The notes under the pieces were generated by a model. It was given only the letters and a program-made list of their open reading frames with translations, had not been told where the DNA came from and did no database searches. Source: Crateriforma sp964453205 (lineage in GTDB: Bacteria > Planctomycetota > Planctomycetia > Pirellulales > Pirellulaceae). Taken from it: 7,614 nt of DNA. The stretch spans positions 1-7,614 of the forward strand of contig CAYVRC010000226.1 of the NCBI GenBank assembly GCA_964453205.1, read 5' to 3'. The position numbers and the translations under genes are program-made. The first letter of the stretch is position 1, and each line of letters starts with the position of its first letter. This document shows, piece by piece, positions 1 through 7,100 of this stretch.

Positions 1-225
1 GAGGTCGCCGGCAACAACGCAACGGTATTTGATCCGTCGACCGGTACGACTGAGAGTGTTGACTTGAGCGAACGCTGGAATGGCAAGGTGTTTTTCCTTT
101 CGGATCGACCGATTGCACTCGACTCACCCCGCAAACTCTGGCTTTTCGCGATGAGTGTCCTGGCAGGTGCTTGTGTCGTGACCGGCTTGGGATATTGGAT
201 TTCGCTTCGCAGACGGAGTGAGTGA
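1..225 (+). CDS. C-terminal end of a membrane-anchored peptidase C39-like protein (5' partial)
   Basis: Only the last 74 residues are in the window; the reading frame is open from base 1 to the TGA at 223-225. The first half, with FDPSTG (residues 10-15) followed by SERWNGKVFFL, resembles the end of bacteriocin-processing C39 cysteine peptidase domains, where the Asp of a 'DP..G' turn completes the Cys-His-Asp triad and a 'W.G..L' strand follows. The putative Asp is at bases 31-33; Cys and His would lie upstream and cannot be checked. One hydrophobic span follows (about residues 51-68, LWLFAMSVLAGACVV...) and then a basic tail SLRRRSE. By the positive-inside rule this puts the peptidase-like domain outside the cytoplasm. 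The stop shares its A with the ATG of the next gene, so the two are probably translationally coupled. The open frame and anchor are clear; the C39 assignment is a motif-level inference from a fragment. Confidence 0.55.
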   Translation, partial: EVAGNNATVFDPSTGTTESVDLSERWNGKVFFLSDRPIALDSPRKLWLFAMSVLAGACVVTGLGYWISLRRRSE

Positions 226-227
226 TG
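223..227 (+). promoter_or_regulatory. TGATG stop/start overlap coupling the C39-like gene to the DUF1573 gene
   Basis: The TGA stop at 223-225 and the ATG at 225-227 share one base. There is no separate intergenic region and no strong Shine-Dalgarno sequence, so the downstream gene is probably translated by termination-reinitiation. A GTG at 222-224 lies one codon earlier in the same frame; ATG is preferred. Confidence 0.6.
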
Positions 228-899
228 ACAATTCAGAAATTGGAACAAATTGTTCCGCTCGGATTTTCGGTTTCTTTTTTGATTTCCGTTTTTTTTGGTT
301 GTTCCCAAACCAACGTCGATCGCCCCCACCCACCACGATTGGTAATCGATACGCGGAAGCTAGATTTTGGATCAATTGAGCCCTCGATCCGTCCGATCCG
401 TCGCGAAGTCGTGATCAAGAACGGAGGCGATCAGACGCTGCGGATTACGAGCATCGATACGGGTTGTGACTGTTTAAGGATGAGCATGGCATCTGATGGA
501 ATTCCTCCCGGTCAAGAATATGTCGGAACGTTTTTTCTGAGTACTAGAAAGCCAGGTCAAAATGAAGCAATTTTAACGCTCAAGTCAAATGACCCATTTA
601 ATGAAGTAGTGGTCCTACGCTGCTCGTGGTTTGTAGAAGTCAAGTATAGGTTTGATGAACCGGACCGACTTATTGGTGATTTTCAAAGAGGCGACCCATT
701 CGAGATTACGGCAGCTGTCGTGTCTGCCGATTCAACCAGTTTTGTAAACCTTCGTGATAACGGTCTTTCGATTGAGACGAGTCCCCCCCCACGGATACGC
801 AGAATGCGATGTCATCGAAGACGGCGTCATTGTCCACGGCGTGATCCCCGATTCAGCGGAGCCTGGACCGGAGGAATTTGTTGTGGATTTGAGGGGTAA
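225..899 (+). CDS. DUF1573 (Ig-like) lipoprotein, N-terminal part; frame broken at a C8 run
   Basis: The protein starts with a lipoprotein-type signal: a short head with K5, a hydrophobic core at residues 9-24 and a lipobox-like VFFGC with Cys26. Residues about 39-137 match the DUF1573 pattern of an Ig-like/ASH fold: LDFGSI, a paired 'VVIKNGGDQTLRI' strand, GCDC at 80-83 in place of the usual CGCT, IPPGQ, and SNDPFNEVVVLR. Members of this family are exported proteins, usually of unknown function. At residues 187-189 the frame runs through eight C (783-790). After it, this frame encodes an arginine- and cysteine-rich stretch with no family character (RIRRMRCHRRRRHCPRR) and stops at 897-899. 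The real continuation is in the +1 frame, ending at 1248. With one C removed, 225-1248 encodes one protein of about 340 residues. The last 36 or so residues of this entry are therefore probably not part of the native protein. Confidence 0.72.
   Translation: MTIQKLEQIVPLGFSVSFLISVFFGCSQTNVDRPHPPRLVIDTRKLDFGSIEPSIRPIRREVVIKNGGDQTLRITSIDTGCDCLRMSMASDGIPPGQEYVGTFFLSTRKPGQNEAILTLKSNDPFNEVVVLRCSWFVEVKYRFDEPDRLIGDFQRGDPFEITAAVVSADSTSFVNLRDNGLSIETSPPPRIRRMRCHRRRRHCPRRDPRFSGAWTGGICCGFEG
289..296 (+). repeat. T8 homopolymer in the signal-peptide region (preceded by T6 at 275-280)
   Basis: Eight T in a row lie in the codons for the hydrophobic core of the DUF1573 lipoprotein signal, just before the lipobox Cys. 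A T6 run lies ten bases upstream. Here the frame continues intact. Such tracts can slip during replication or transcription, so this is a second potential frame-switch site in the gene that already carries a disruptive C8. Confidence 0.6.
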
Positions 900-1248
900 T
901 CAGTCTACCTACTCTAGGCTTCGGATTCGCTGGAACGTTGTTAAGCCCCTCACAGTTCGTCCCAAATTTTTGAAACTTTCAAATGAACAATTGAACGACG
1001 AGCAGATTGTATGGATTGAGTTAGGAGGCAGATTGATTGATGCGATTGAAGATGTGGTCGATGCGCGTGTCATCGTCAATTGCCCGGAGGGCGTTTCAGC
1101 AAGGTTTATTGGCCGTGACGGTCGATGGTTCAAATTTGGTATTTCGATCGCGCCAATCGCGATGCGTCGTCTGCAAGAAGGAGATCAGGACATTATGTTT
1201 TCGATTGGCAAGGAGTCGACCAATCTTTCGATTTCCTCGGATGAGTGA
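754..1248 (+). CDS. C-terminal part of the DUF1573 lipoprotein gene, in the shifted frame
   Basis: This open frame begins formally at a GTG (754-756), but its meaningful part starts after the C8 run at about 790 (HGYAECDVIEDGVIVHG...). It is probably the continuation of the gene starting at 225: 7 C instead of 8 would read ...IETSPP-HGYAECD without a break. The roughly 152 residues after the junction are beta-rich and of normal composition, with a repeated strand pattern (FVVDLRGNQSTYSRLRIRW, then VRPKFLKL) like the second half of planctomycete DUF1573 proteins. The stop at 1246-1248 overlaps the GTG of the next gene, the same kind of junction as at the gene's 5' end, which supports this frame as native. 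Independent translation from GTG754 is possible but there is no clear ribosome binding site. It has no signal sequence of its own and would be mislocalised if made separately. Confidence 0.6.
   Translation: MITVFRLRRVPPHGYAECDVIEDGVIVHGVIPDSAEPGPEEFVVDLRGNQSTYSRLRIRWNVVKPLTVRPKFLKLSNEQLNDEQIVWIELGGRLIDAIEDVVDARVIVNCPEGVSARFIGRDGRWFKFGISIAPIAMRRLQEGDQDIMFSIGKESTNLSISSDE
783..790 (+). other. C8 run at the frame break in the DUF1573 gene
   Basis: The frame used from 225 reads AGT CCC CCC CCA CGG here, while the frame used downstream reads CAC GGA TAC from base 790. Deleting one C joins them exactly. It could be a basecalling error, a frameshift mutation, or a site of polymerase or ribosome slippage. 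The sequence alone cannot tell these apart. Confidence 0.8.
1245..1248 (+). promoter_or_regulatory. GTGA start/stop overlap coupling the DUF1573 gene to the DUF1559 gene
   Basis: The GTG start of the DUF1559 frame (1245-1247) overlaps the TGA stop of the DUF1573 frame (1246-1248) by 4 bases in total. An in-frame TGA at 1242-1244 lies directly before the GTG, so the pilin-like gene cannot start earlier. The only other early start is GTG at 1257. No good Shine-Dalgarno sequence precedes either, which favours coupled translation. Confidence 0.55.
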
Positions 1249-2255
1249 ATCTTGAAGTGACCATTTCATGCGATTTCATCACGACGTGTCAGTGCGAAAG
1301 AGTTGAACGACGCACTGCGTTCAGTGTGACGGAGTTGGCTGTCACATTGGGTATTGCAGCGATACTGCTGTCATTATCGACCGTTGCCATTTTGGCGGCA
1401 CGAGAGGGCGCACGCCGAGTTCAATGCCAAAACCAGTTGCATCAATACGGCGTTGCGATCCAGCAGTTCGAAGGCGTGGTCAAAGAGTTGCCCGGCGGGC
1501 AGCGTTCTTTGCCGATCAGCGACGTGCGACCGAACAAACGCGCGATCGGTCCTCATCTTGCCGTGCTGGACTACTTGGACGACAGTGCCGGATCGGTGCA
1601 GAAGGGTTCGTCGCGGAGATCCCGGCGGATAATGGGGCCGGAGGTCTTCCGGCGACTCGGGACGTGCCCTAGCACACCGGATGCTCAAGGGGTCGGGTAT
1701 CGTTTTTGTAGCGGAACGCGTCCGAATCCGTTTGCCGAAGAGAGTCGATTCCGAGACAAGCCCGGGATGGGGGCCTTTCCCCTCGGTCAGAACTTACGGA
1801 TGAGAGACATTTACGACGGAGCCAGCCAAACCTTGGCAATGTCAGAAAGGTCATCGGCGGCGTTTCCTCGATTCGGTGACCGGATCTACCATCTCGCTGC
1901 CGGGAAGGAATTTGATCCGGAGCCCGCGACTTTTCGAAGCGTCAGTGAACGATTGACAAGCAACTTCGCTTCGGTTCCCTACACGAAGGACGTGGGCACG
2001 GTGATCATCGGCAGGGGATCTCTTGAGCACACGCACTTCAATACGGTGCTCGGCCCGAACGCGAAATTCGTCGATTTCCGACATCGCGAGATACTGGATT
2101 TAGCGGCGTCCTCGGCACGTTCGTACCATGCGGATTCTTCGATGGTTTTGTTCTTGGACGGCCGCGTTCAGGCTGTCGGCAGCTCGATCGATCTTCGGGT
2201 ATGGCGTGAATGGGCGGTGACAAACGATGCCACGGCAGGATCGGTTTCGGAATGA
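1245..2255 (+). CDS. DUF1559 pilin-like protein with prepilin-type N-terminus and H-X9-DG C-terminus
   Basis: A 336-residue protein of the DUF1559 family, abundant in Planctomycetota and related phyla and resembling type II secretion/type IV pseudopilins. After a 25-residue leader comes a prepilin-like site, RRTA|FSVTEL (Phe26, Glu30 as the +5 Glu), then one hydrophobic helix at about residues 31-49 and the family signature AAREGARRVQCQNQLHQYGVAI. Further family landmarks are LPGG near residue 82, MRDIYDGASQTLAMSERS in the middle, and the H-X9-DG motif with His295, Asp305 and Gly306 (SYHADSSMVLFLDGRV). The protein is probably anchored in the inner membrane by its N-terminal helix with a globular domain outside. 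Two oddities: position -1 of the cleavage site is Ala, not the usual Gly, and the short leader contains three Cys (9, 15, 17). The family function is not established; adjacency to the C39-like and DUF1573 genes suggests a shared envelope or secretion role. GTG1245 was chosen because of the overlap with the preceding stop; GTG1257 would shorten it by four residues. Confidence 0.88.
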   Translation: MNLEVTISCDFITTCQCERVERRTAFSVTELAVTLGIAAILLSLSTVAILAAREGARRVQCQNQLHQYGVAIQQFEGVVKELPGGQRSLPISDVRPNKRAIGPHLAVLDYLDDSAGSVQKGSSRRSRRIMGPEVFRRLGTCPSTPDAQGVGYRFCSGTRPNPFAEESRFRDKPGMGAFPLGQNLRMRDIYDGASQTLAMSERSSAAFPRFGDRIYHLAAGKEFDPEPATFRSVSERLTSNFASVPYTKDVGTVIIGRGSLEHTHFNTVLGPNAKFVDFRHREILDLAASSARSYHADSSMVLFLDGRVQAVGSSIDLRVWREWAVTNDATAGSVSE

Positions 2256-2478
2256 TCGTTCGTGCGCGCCGGGTCCGTCCGCAAGCGTCATCAAGCGGAT
2301 GGGGCGGAGAAGCGGTGCCTCGGAGGCGAATCGGCTGACTGGATTTCGGGACAGTGCCAGAATCAGTCACCTGGCGGTGAAAGACTCGCCGGGCGTTTGA
2401 AAAAGCGGACGAGTCGGACGAGACAACGAGTCCTGGCCGGGGGGACCGGGAGGCCTGGGGTGATCGGGATCATTGGGG
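2256..2478 (+). other. Intergenic region between the DUF1559 and oxidoreductase genes
   Basis: These 223 bases hold no credible gene. The open frames crossing it are low-complexity Arg/Pro/Gly-rich shadows. A 6-base inverted repeat (GACTCG 2383-2388, CGAGTC 2410-2415) with a 21-base loop is visible, as are nearby GGACGAG direct repeats. No T-run follows, so a rho-independent terminator is not supported. A TTGAAA at 2397-2402 could be a -35-like element, but no matching -10 is seen. Confidence 0.5.
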
Positions 2479-3981
2479 ATGCCGACTGGATATGGTACCT
2501 TCCGAAAAACGCTCGGCTCTCTGTCCTCGAACCCCTTCCACGTTCCCTTGCCCAAAGATTTCCTGAAAGACGCCGCCGACGAGTACGACGTGATCGTGAT
2601 CGGCAGCGGGCTGGCCGGCATGACGTCGGCGAATATTCTCGGTCGCGCCGGCCACCGCGTGCTGTTGCTGGAACAGCACTACAAACTGGGGGGGCTGGCG
2701 ACATGGTTTCTGCGTCCCGGCGGTCACGTCTTCGACGTTTCGCTGCACGGGTTCCCGCACGGCATGATCAAATCCTGTCGCCGGTACTGGAACCGCGACA
2801 TCGCCGACCGCATCGTCCAGCTCAAGAACATCCGCTTCGACAATCCGCAGTTCTCGCTGACGACGACGTTCAACCGCGACGATTTCACCAAGCTGCTGAC
2901 CGGCAAGTTCGGCATCGAACATCAAACGGTCGTCGACTTTTTCGACACCGCCCGCGGGATGAATTTTTACGACGACCAAGCGACCACGACCAAGCAACTG
3001 TTCGACCGCTTCTTTCCCGGTCGCGACGACGTCGTCCGCTTGCTGATGGAGCCGATCACGTACGCCAACGGTTCGACGTTGGAAGACCCGGCGATCACCT
3101 ACGGGATCGTGTTCAGCAACTTCATGTCCAAAGGCGTGTTCATCTACGAAGGCGGCACCGATGATTTGGTCAACCGAATGAGAAAGGAGCTGACCAAGAA
3201 CAACGTCGACATCCGCATCAACTGCGACGTCGAAAAGATCAACGTCAAAGACGGCTGCGTCGCCAGCGTCGACGTCAACGGACGGACGATTCGTTGCCGC
3301 GCGGTGGTCAGCAACGCGAACTTGAAAACGACGCTGCTGAAAATGATCGGCAAAGACAAACTCGACCGCGACTTTGTCGACAAAGCCAACGCGGTGCGGC
3401 TGAACAACAGCAGCACGCAGGTCTACATGGCCCTGAAGGAAGGCGAAACGATCGACGAGTCTTCGGGCGATTTGTTTTTCACCAGCACGTCCGCAGAGTT
3501 TCGTACCGACCTGTTGCTGTCACGTGACATCACCAGCCGTACGTTCAGTTTCTATTACCCCAAGACGCGTCCGCAAAAAAAGAAAGAGCGGTTCGCCGTC
3601 GTCAGCAGCACCAACGCGAACTGGTCGGACTGGGCGGACTTGAACGAAGCGGACTACGAAGCGAGCAAAAAAGACTTGGTCGAAACGACGATCGATTCGC
3701 TCGAAAGCTACTTGCCGGGCATCCGCGACAAGATCGATCATGCCGAAGCCGCCACCCCGCTGACCTTTCACCACTACACCAAACATGCCGCCGGGGCGAG
3801 TTTCGGGACGAAATTCGAAGGCTTGGCGGTGAGCCGCGAACTGCCCAATCAGATCGGCGGGATGTACCACGCCGGCAGCGTGGGCATCATCATGAGCGGC
3901 TGGCTGGGCGCGATCAATTACGGCGTGATCGTCAGCAACGAAGTCGACAGACGCTTGGTCGGTGAATCTTCGCCGGTTTGA
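2479..3981 (+). CDS. FAD-dependent oxidoreductase, phytoene desaturase / carotenoid isomerase / retinol saturase superfamily
   Basis: A 500-residue flavoprotein of the CrtI-CrtISO-RetSat superfamily (COG1233-like). After a 35-residue N-terminal extension it has the FAD-binding Rossmann motif YDVIVIGSGLAGM, with GxGxxG at residues 42-47, the ribose-binding acidic residue Glu65 (LLLEQH) and the following GG at 71-72 (YKLGGLATWF). An EGGTDDLVNRM segment in the middle fits the superfamily's conserved 'GG...L...L' region, followed by a second FAD-contact strand with VVSNAN. The C-terminal FAD-binding motif is at about 460-485 (GGMYHAGSVGIIMSGWLGA). Enzymes of this class add, remove or isomerise double bonds on polyisoprenoids; the substrate cannot be told from sequence, and no carotenoid gene is adjacent. 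There is no signal peptide, so it is cytoplasmic or membrane-associated. An in-frame TGA at 2461-2463 limits the start to TTG2473 or ATG2479; ATG is preferred, with no strong ribosome binding site. The 223-base gap upstream suggests its own transcription unit. Confidence 0.87.
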   Translation: MPTGYGTFRKTLGSLSSNPFHVPLPKDFLKDAADEYDVIVIGSGLAGMTSANILGRAGHRVLLLEQHYKLGGLATWFLRPGGHVFDVSLHGFPHGMIKSCRRYWNRDIADRIVQLKNIRFDNPQFSLTTTFNRDDFTKLLTGKFGIEHQTVVDFFDTARGMNFYDDQATTTKQLFDRFFPGRDDVVRLLMEPITYANGSTLEDPAITYGIVFSNFMSKGVFIYEGGTDDLVNRMRKELTKNNVDIRINCDVEKINVKDGCVASVDVNGRTIRCRAVVSNANLKTTLLKMIGKDKLDRDFVDKANAVRLNNSSTQVYMALKEGETIDESSGDLFFTSTSAEFRTDLLLSRDITSRTFSFYYPKTRPQKKKERFAVVSSTNANWSDWADLNEADYEASKKDLVETTIDSLESYLPGIRDKIDHAEAATPLTFHHYTKHAAGASFGTKFEGLAVSRELPNQIGGMYHAGSVGIIMSGWLGAINYGVIVSNEVDRRLVGESSPV

Positions 3982-4157
3982 GAACCTTCGGAAGCGGAAA
4001 GCCGCCGACGAACATCCCCTCGGCGATCGAAATTAGGTGAAGACAGGCGCTGCCGAGCAGCGACCGTAGGCTCTGGGATGTCGAGGTTCGTCGCGCGCCC
4101 GTCGTGCGATTGAACGATTGTCGCGTGTCGTTTCCGCTGGAAATCGAGTTTTCCGCC
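3982..4157 (+). other. Intergenic region before the large membrane protein gene
   Basis: This 176-base stretch lacks a credible separate gene. It contains a small stem-loop at 4048-4062. An in-frame GTG at 4104 could extend the downstream protein by 18 residues; these (RLNDCRVSFPLEIEFSA) look unlike a coding N-terminus ahead of a membrane helix, so the region is treated as non-coding. No clear promoter hexamers were recognised. Confidence 0.45.
4048..4062 (+). repeat. Short GC stem-loop between genes
   Basis: CGCTG (4048-4052) and CAGCG (4058-4062) are perfect inverted repeats with a 5-base loop. It lies 66 bases after the oxidoreductase stop. There is no following T-tract, so it is at best a weak transcript-end or mRNA-stability element, and a 5-base stem is within chance expectation at this GC content. 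Confidence 0.25.
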
Positions 4158-7100
4158 ATGAGCTACTTGATCGTTTTGTTGGTCCTTTGGGCGATTGTCA
4201 CCGTGGTCGGGCACACGAGTTGGCTGGCGATTGCCATGATCGGTCGCGCCGTCTCGGGGTCGACGGAGAGCCATTCGGATCGGCGGGGCACGGCGTCGGG
4301 ATCGGGAGAATCTCCCGAGCGAACCTTGGAGAGTTTTTCACGGGTCGTCGAACGCTTGGTCGAGTCGGGCAAGTTGGGCGAATCGGACGGTCGGGACTTG
4401 AAGAGAAATGCCGAGCGGATCGTCCGGCCGGCGGCGGTGGCGCGGGCCCCGCTGTCACCGGCCTCGTTGGCACAGGCATCCGCGGGGCCGTCCGGAGCGT
4501 CAGCCGACGCCGTCTTGTTGGCGGAGCTCGTCGACACTGCCGGAGGGACGCCTTCGCCGCGGTCGGCGGTTCCCCCGACCGACCCGATCGCCCCCCCTGT
4601 CGTCCACCCGCCTGTCGTCGACCCCGACGCAGTGGACTCGAGCCGACAAGCCCGCCACGAACCCCGGACGCCCGAAGGTGTCCGGACCGCCGAAGATCTC
4701 GCGCCCTCGATGTCCTGGTCGCAGGTCATCACGGCGTTCTTGGCGGCCCGAAACATTCGCTGGGGTGAACTGGCCGCGGGAATGATGATCGTGATTTGTT
4801 CGATCGGTTTGGTGGTCAGTCTGTGGAGCACGCTGACGGCGACGCATCGCGCGGTGCCCTCGTTGATCTTCATGGCGGCCAACGCGTCGATTTTTGCCGC
4901 CGGGCTTTACACTTTCGGTCGATGGCGGACTCGCGCGACCAGCCGCGCGGTGTTGATCATCGCCAGCTTGCTGGTGCCGCTGTCGGTGCTGGCCGGACTG
5001 GCGGCGACCGGGGACGGTGGCATGCGAGTGTCGTTGTCGGATCCGATCGCGTTGGCGGCGATCGTTCTCGGCGGCGGCGTCTACGGTTGGTTGCTATTGA
5101 AAACGGGCCGGGTGTTGGTCGGACGCGTGTCGGCCGGCGGCTACGCGTTGGGAATCATCGGACCGACTTTGATGTTACCGGCGATGCCGACTTTGGTGCG
5201 GGTGCTGGGGCCGTCGTCGGGTTGGTGCGTGTTGATCGGTGCGATCGTGACGACGGCGGCGTGGCTGTCGGAACCTTGGCGGCGATCCCGACGCGCGGCG
5301 AAAGCCGTCGTCCCGCCACGCGGGGGCACCGACCAGACGCGACGTTTCCCGCTTGCGATCGGCCGACGCGGATTCGCGATGCGTGCGATGCGGTTGTCGA
5401 CCGGCACGTTCGCATTTGCTTGTTTGGTGGCTTACGTGGCGGTCGGGATCGCCCGCGTGGATCGTCCCGCGGGCAGCCATCACGACTTTTTACCGTTGGC
5501 ACTGTCCGCGATCCCCGTGCTGGTCGCGTTGATGGCTTCGTCGCGTCACTACGCTTTGCAGTGTCGCTTTGCGGTGCACGCGTTGACGGGCAACAGCGTC
5601 GCGGTGTTTGCGGCGTTGGCCGTTGCCTCGTTGTCGGCCGCTACGCTCGGCGATGCCGGTTGGCTGTGGGCCTGGGGCGGAATCGCGACGAGTAGCGGGT
5701 TGGCGGTTGCCGCCGCATCGCGTCGCTCTTCGTGGGTTCCAATGGCATTGGTGCCGCTGAGTCTGGCCGTGGTGATGACGTCGACGAGTTGGCTGGGAAC
5801 CGACCGTTTCGAAACATTGGCCGTGTGGCGACGCATGATCAGTGCGCCGGCGATGTTGGTGGCCGTCACACTGGTCGTCACCGCGGGACTGGCCCGGCAT
5901 TTCCTTTTGCGACGATCGGACCGGATGTCCGAACATCACCGGGGATTCCGGTGGTTGACGATGGGTTATGCGTTGACGGCGATCGTCATCGGCACGGCGT
6001 TGCTTTTGGGGCCGACGGCTTGGCGGTGCGGGATTCCGGTTTGGTTGGTGGCCGGAGCGATGTCGGCGGCTTGGGCGACGTTGCGTTTCGCGAAGCTCGA
6101 GGAAATCTTCGCCGTGGTCGCACCTGGTTTCTGTTTGCTCGGACTTGCCCACGGGGTGAAGGGTTTCGATCCCAGTTTCGTCCTGGGACTGGAGCCGATG
6201 TTATCGACGAAGTTGTTTTTCAGTTGGTCGGCACTCTTGTCGTCGACGGCTTTGCTTTCGCGTCGTTCGGGCGGTCCGCGTCTGTCCGGATTCGTTGATA
6301 CCGCGTCGGTGCTCGTCGCGATCGCGTTGCCGGCATCGGCGACCTTCGGTTGGGCGGTGCGAATGATGGCTGGGGTTTTAACGCCGCCGCCGCTCGGCAC
6401 CCCGATCGTGATTTACGGTTTGCCGGTACTGGCATGGCTTATCGGTTTGGCCGCGTTATTCATCCGCGTCGATGAGGGAGCCGACCACGAAATCGGATGG
6501 CGTCATCGGATTCGACGGAATGTGACATCGGATGCCTTGGTCGGCACATTGATCTTGTGGATCGGCTGTGCCGTCGGTTGGTTGGTGATGCAAACGGCCG
6601 TGACCCAATTGGTCACGGCTGTCTCCGTGGTCGGCCTGCTGCTGGGCCTTTGGGCGTTGACGTCGCGGCGACTGGGGATCACGCCGGGGATTTCGATCGT
6701 CGTCGGTGGCGTCTTTGCGATCATCGCATCGACCACTTTGATCGGCAGTGGTTGGGTCGTTCCGTTGTCCGAAGGGGCTTCGATCGGAATCGTCCCGACG
6801 ACCGCTGTGATCATTTGGTGGATCGTCGCGGCGGTGGTTTCGTTAGCCGGCGTTGCGAGAAAGCCGGTCGACGGGGGCATCGCGTTGGCATCCGTTTTGA
6901 TTCCGGCGGCGGCGGTGTTGGCGATGCCGTGGTTGGGTTGGCGGAATCCGATCACCCTGATGCAAGGCGCCGGAGTGGCGACGTTCCTCTGGATGTCGGC
7001 TTTGCAGTTCGGTCTGGGTCGGATCAAAGCGTTCCGCCGTCGCCCCCTGGTCAAGGAAACGTCAACGGCCCTGGAAGGCTTGTGGTCGGCGACGTGGATC

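Noticed and set aside
2383..2415. Possible terminator after the DUF1559 gene
   Set aside because: The stem is only six bases with a 21-base loop, it lies over 120 bases after the stop, and no T-run follows.
3025..3036. 12-base perfect palindrome GACGACGTCGTC in the oxidoreductase gene
   Set aside because: It lies in codons for RDDVV and is built from GAC/GTC repeats common in this GC-rich coding sequence; there is no sign of an operator.
2262..3164. A 300-codon open frame overlapping the oxidoreductase gene in another + frame
   Set aside because: The translation is dominated by Arg, Gly, Ala and Pro with no domain character, as expected of an out-of-frame reading of a GC-rich gene. The oxidoreductase frame has clear family motifs across the same bases.
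4104..4157. GTG start extending the membrane protein by 18 residues
   Set aside because: The added residues do not continue the hydrophobic N-terminus, and ATG4158 sits right at the first membrane helix. It cannot be fully excluded because neither start has a clear ribosome binding site.
5451..5474. 7-base GC inverted repeat (GCCCGCG / CGCGGGC, 10-base loop) in the membrane protein gene
   Set aside because: Short GC-only stems are expected by chance in this composition, and it sits in the middle of a coding region with no T-tract.
5490..6152. A 220-codon minus-strand open frame inside the membrane protein gene
   Set aside because: It is rich in Arg, His, Gln and Pro and has no hydrophobic core or motif; it is the antisense shadow of the high-GC coding strand. 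The same holds for other long antisense and shifted frames at 4163-4882, 4796-5695 and 6497-7165.
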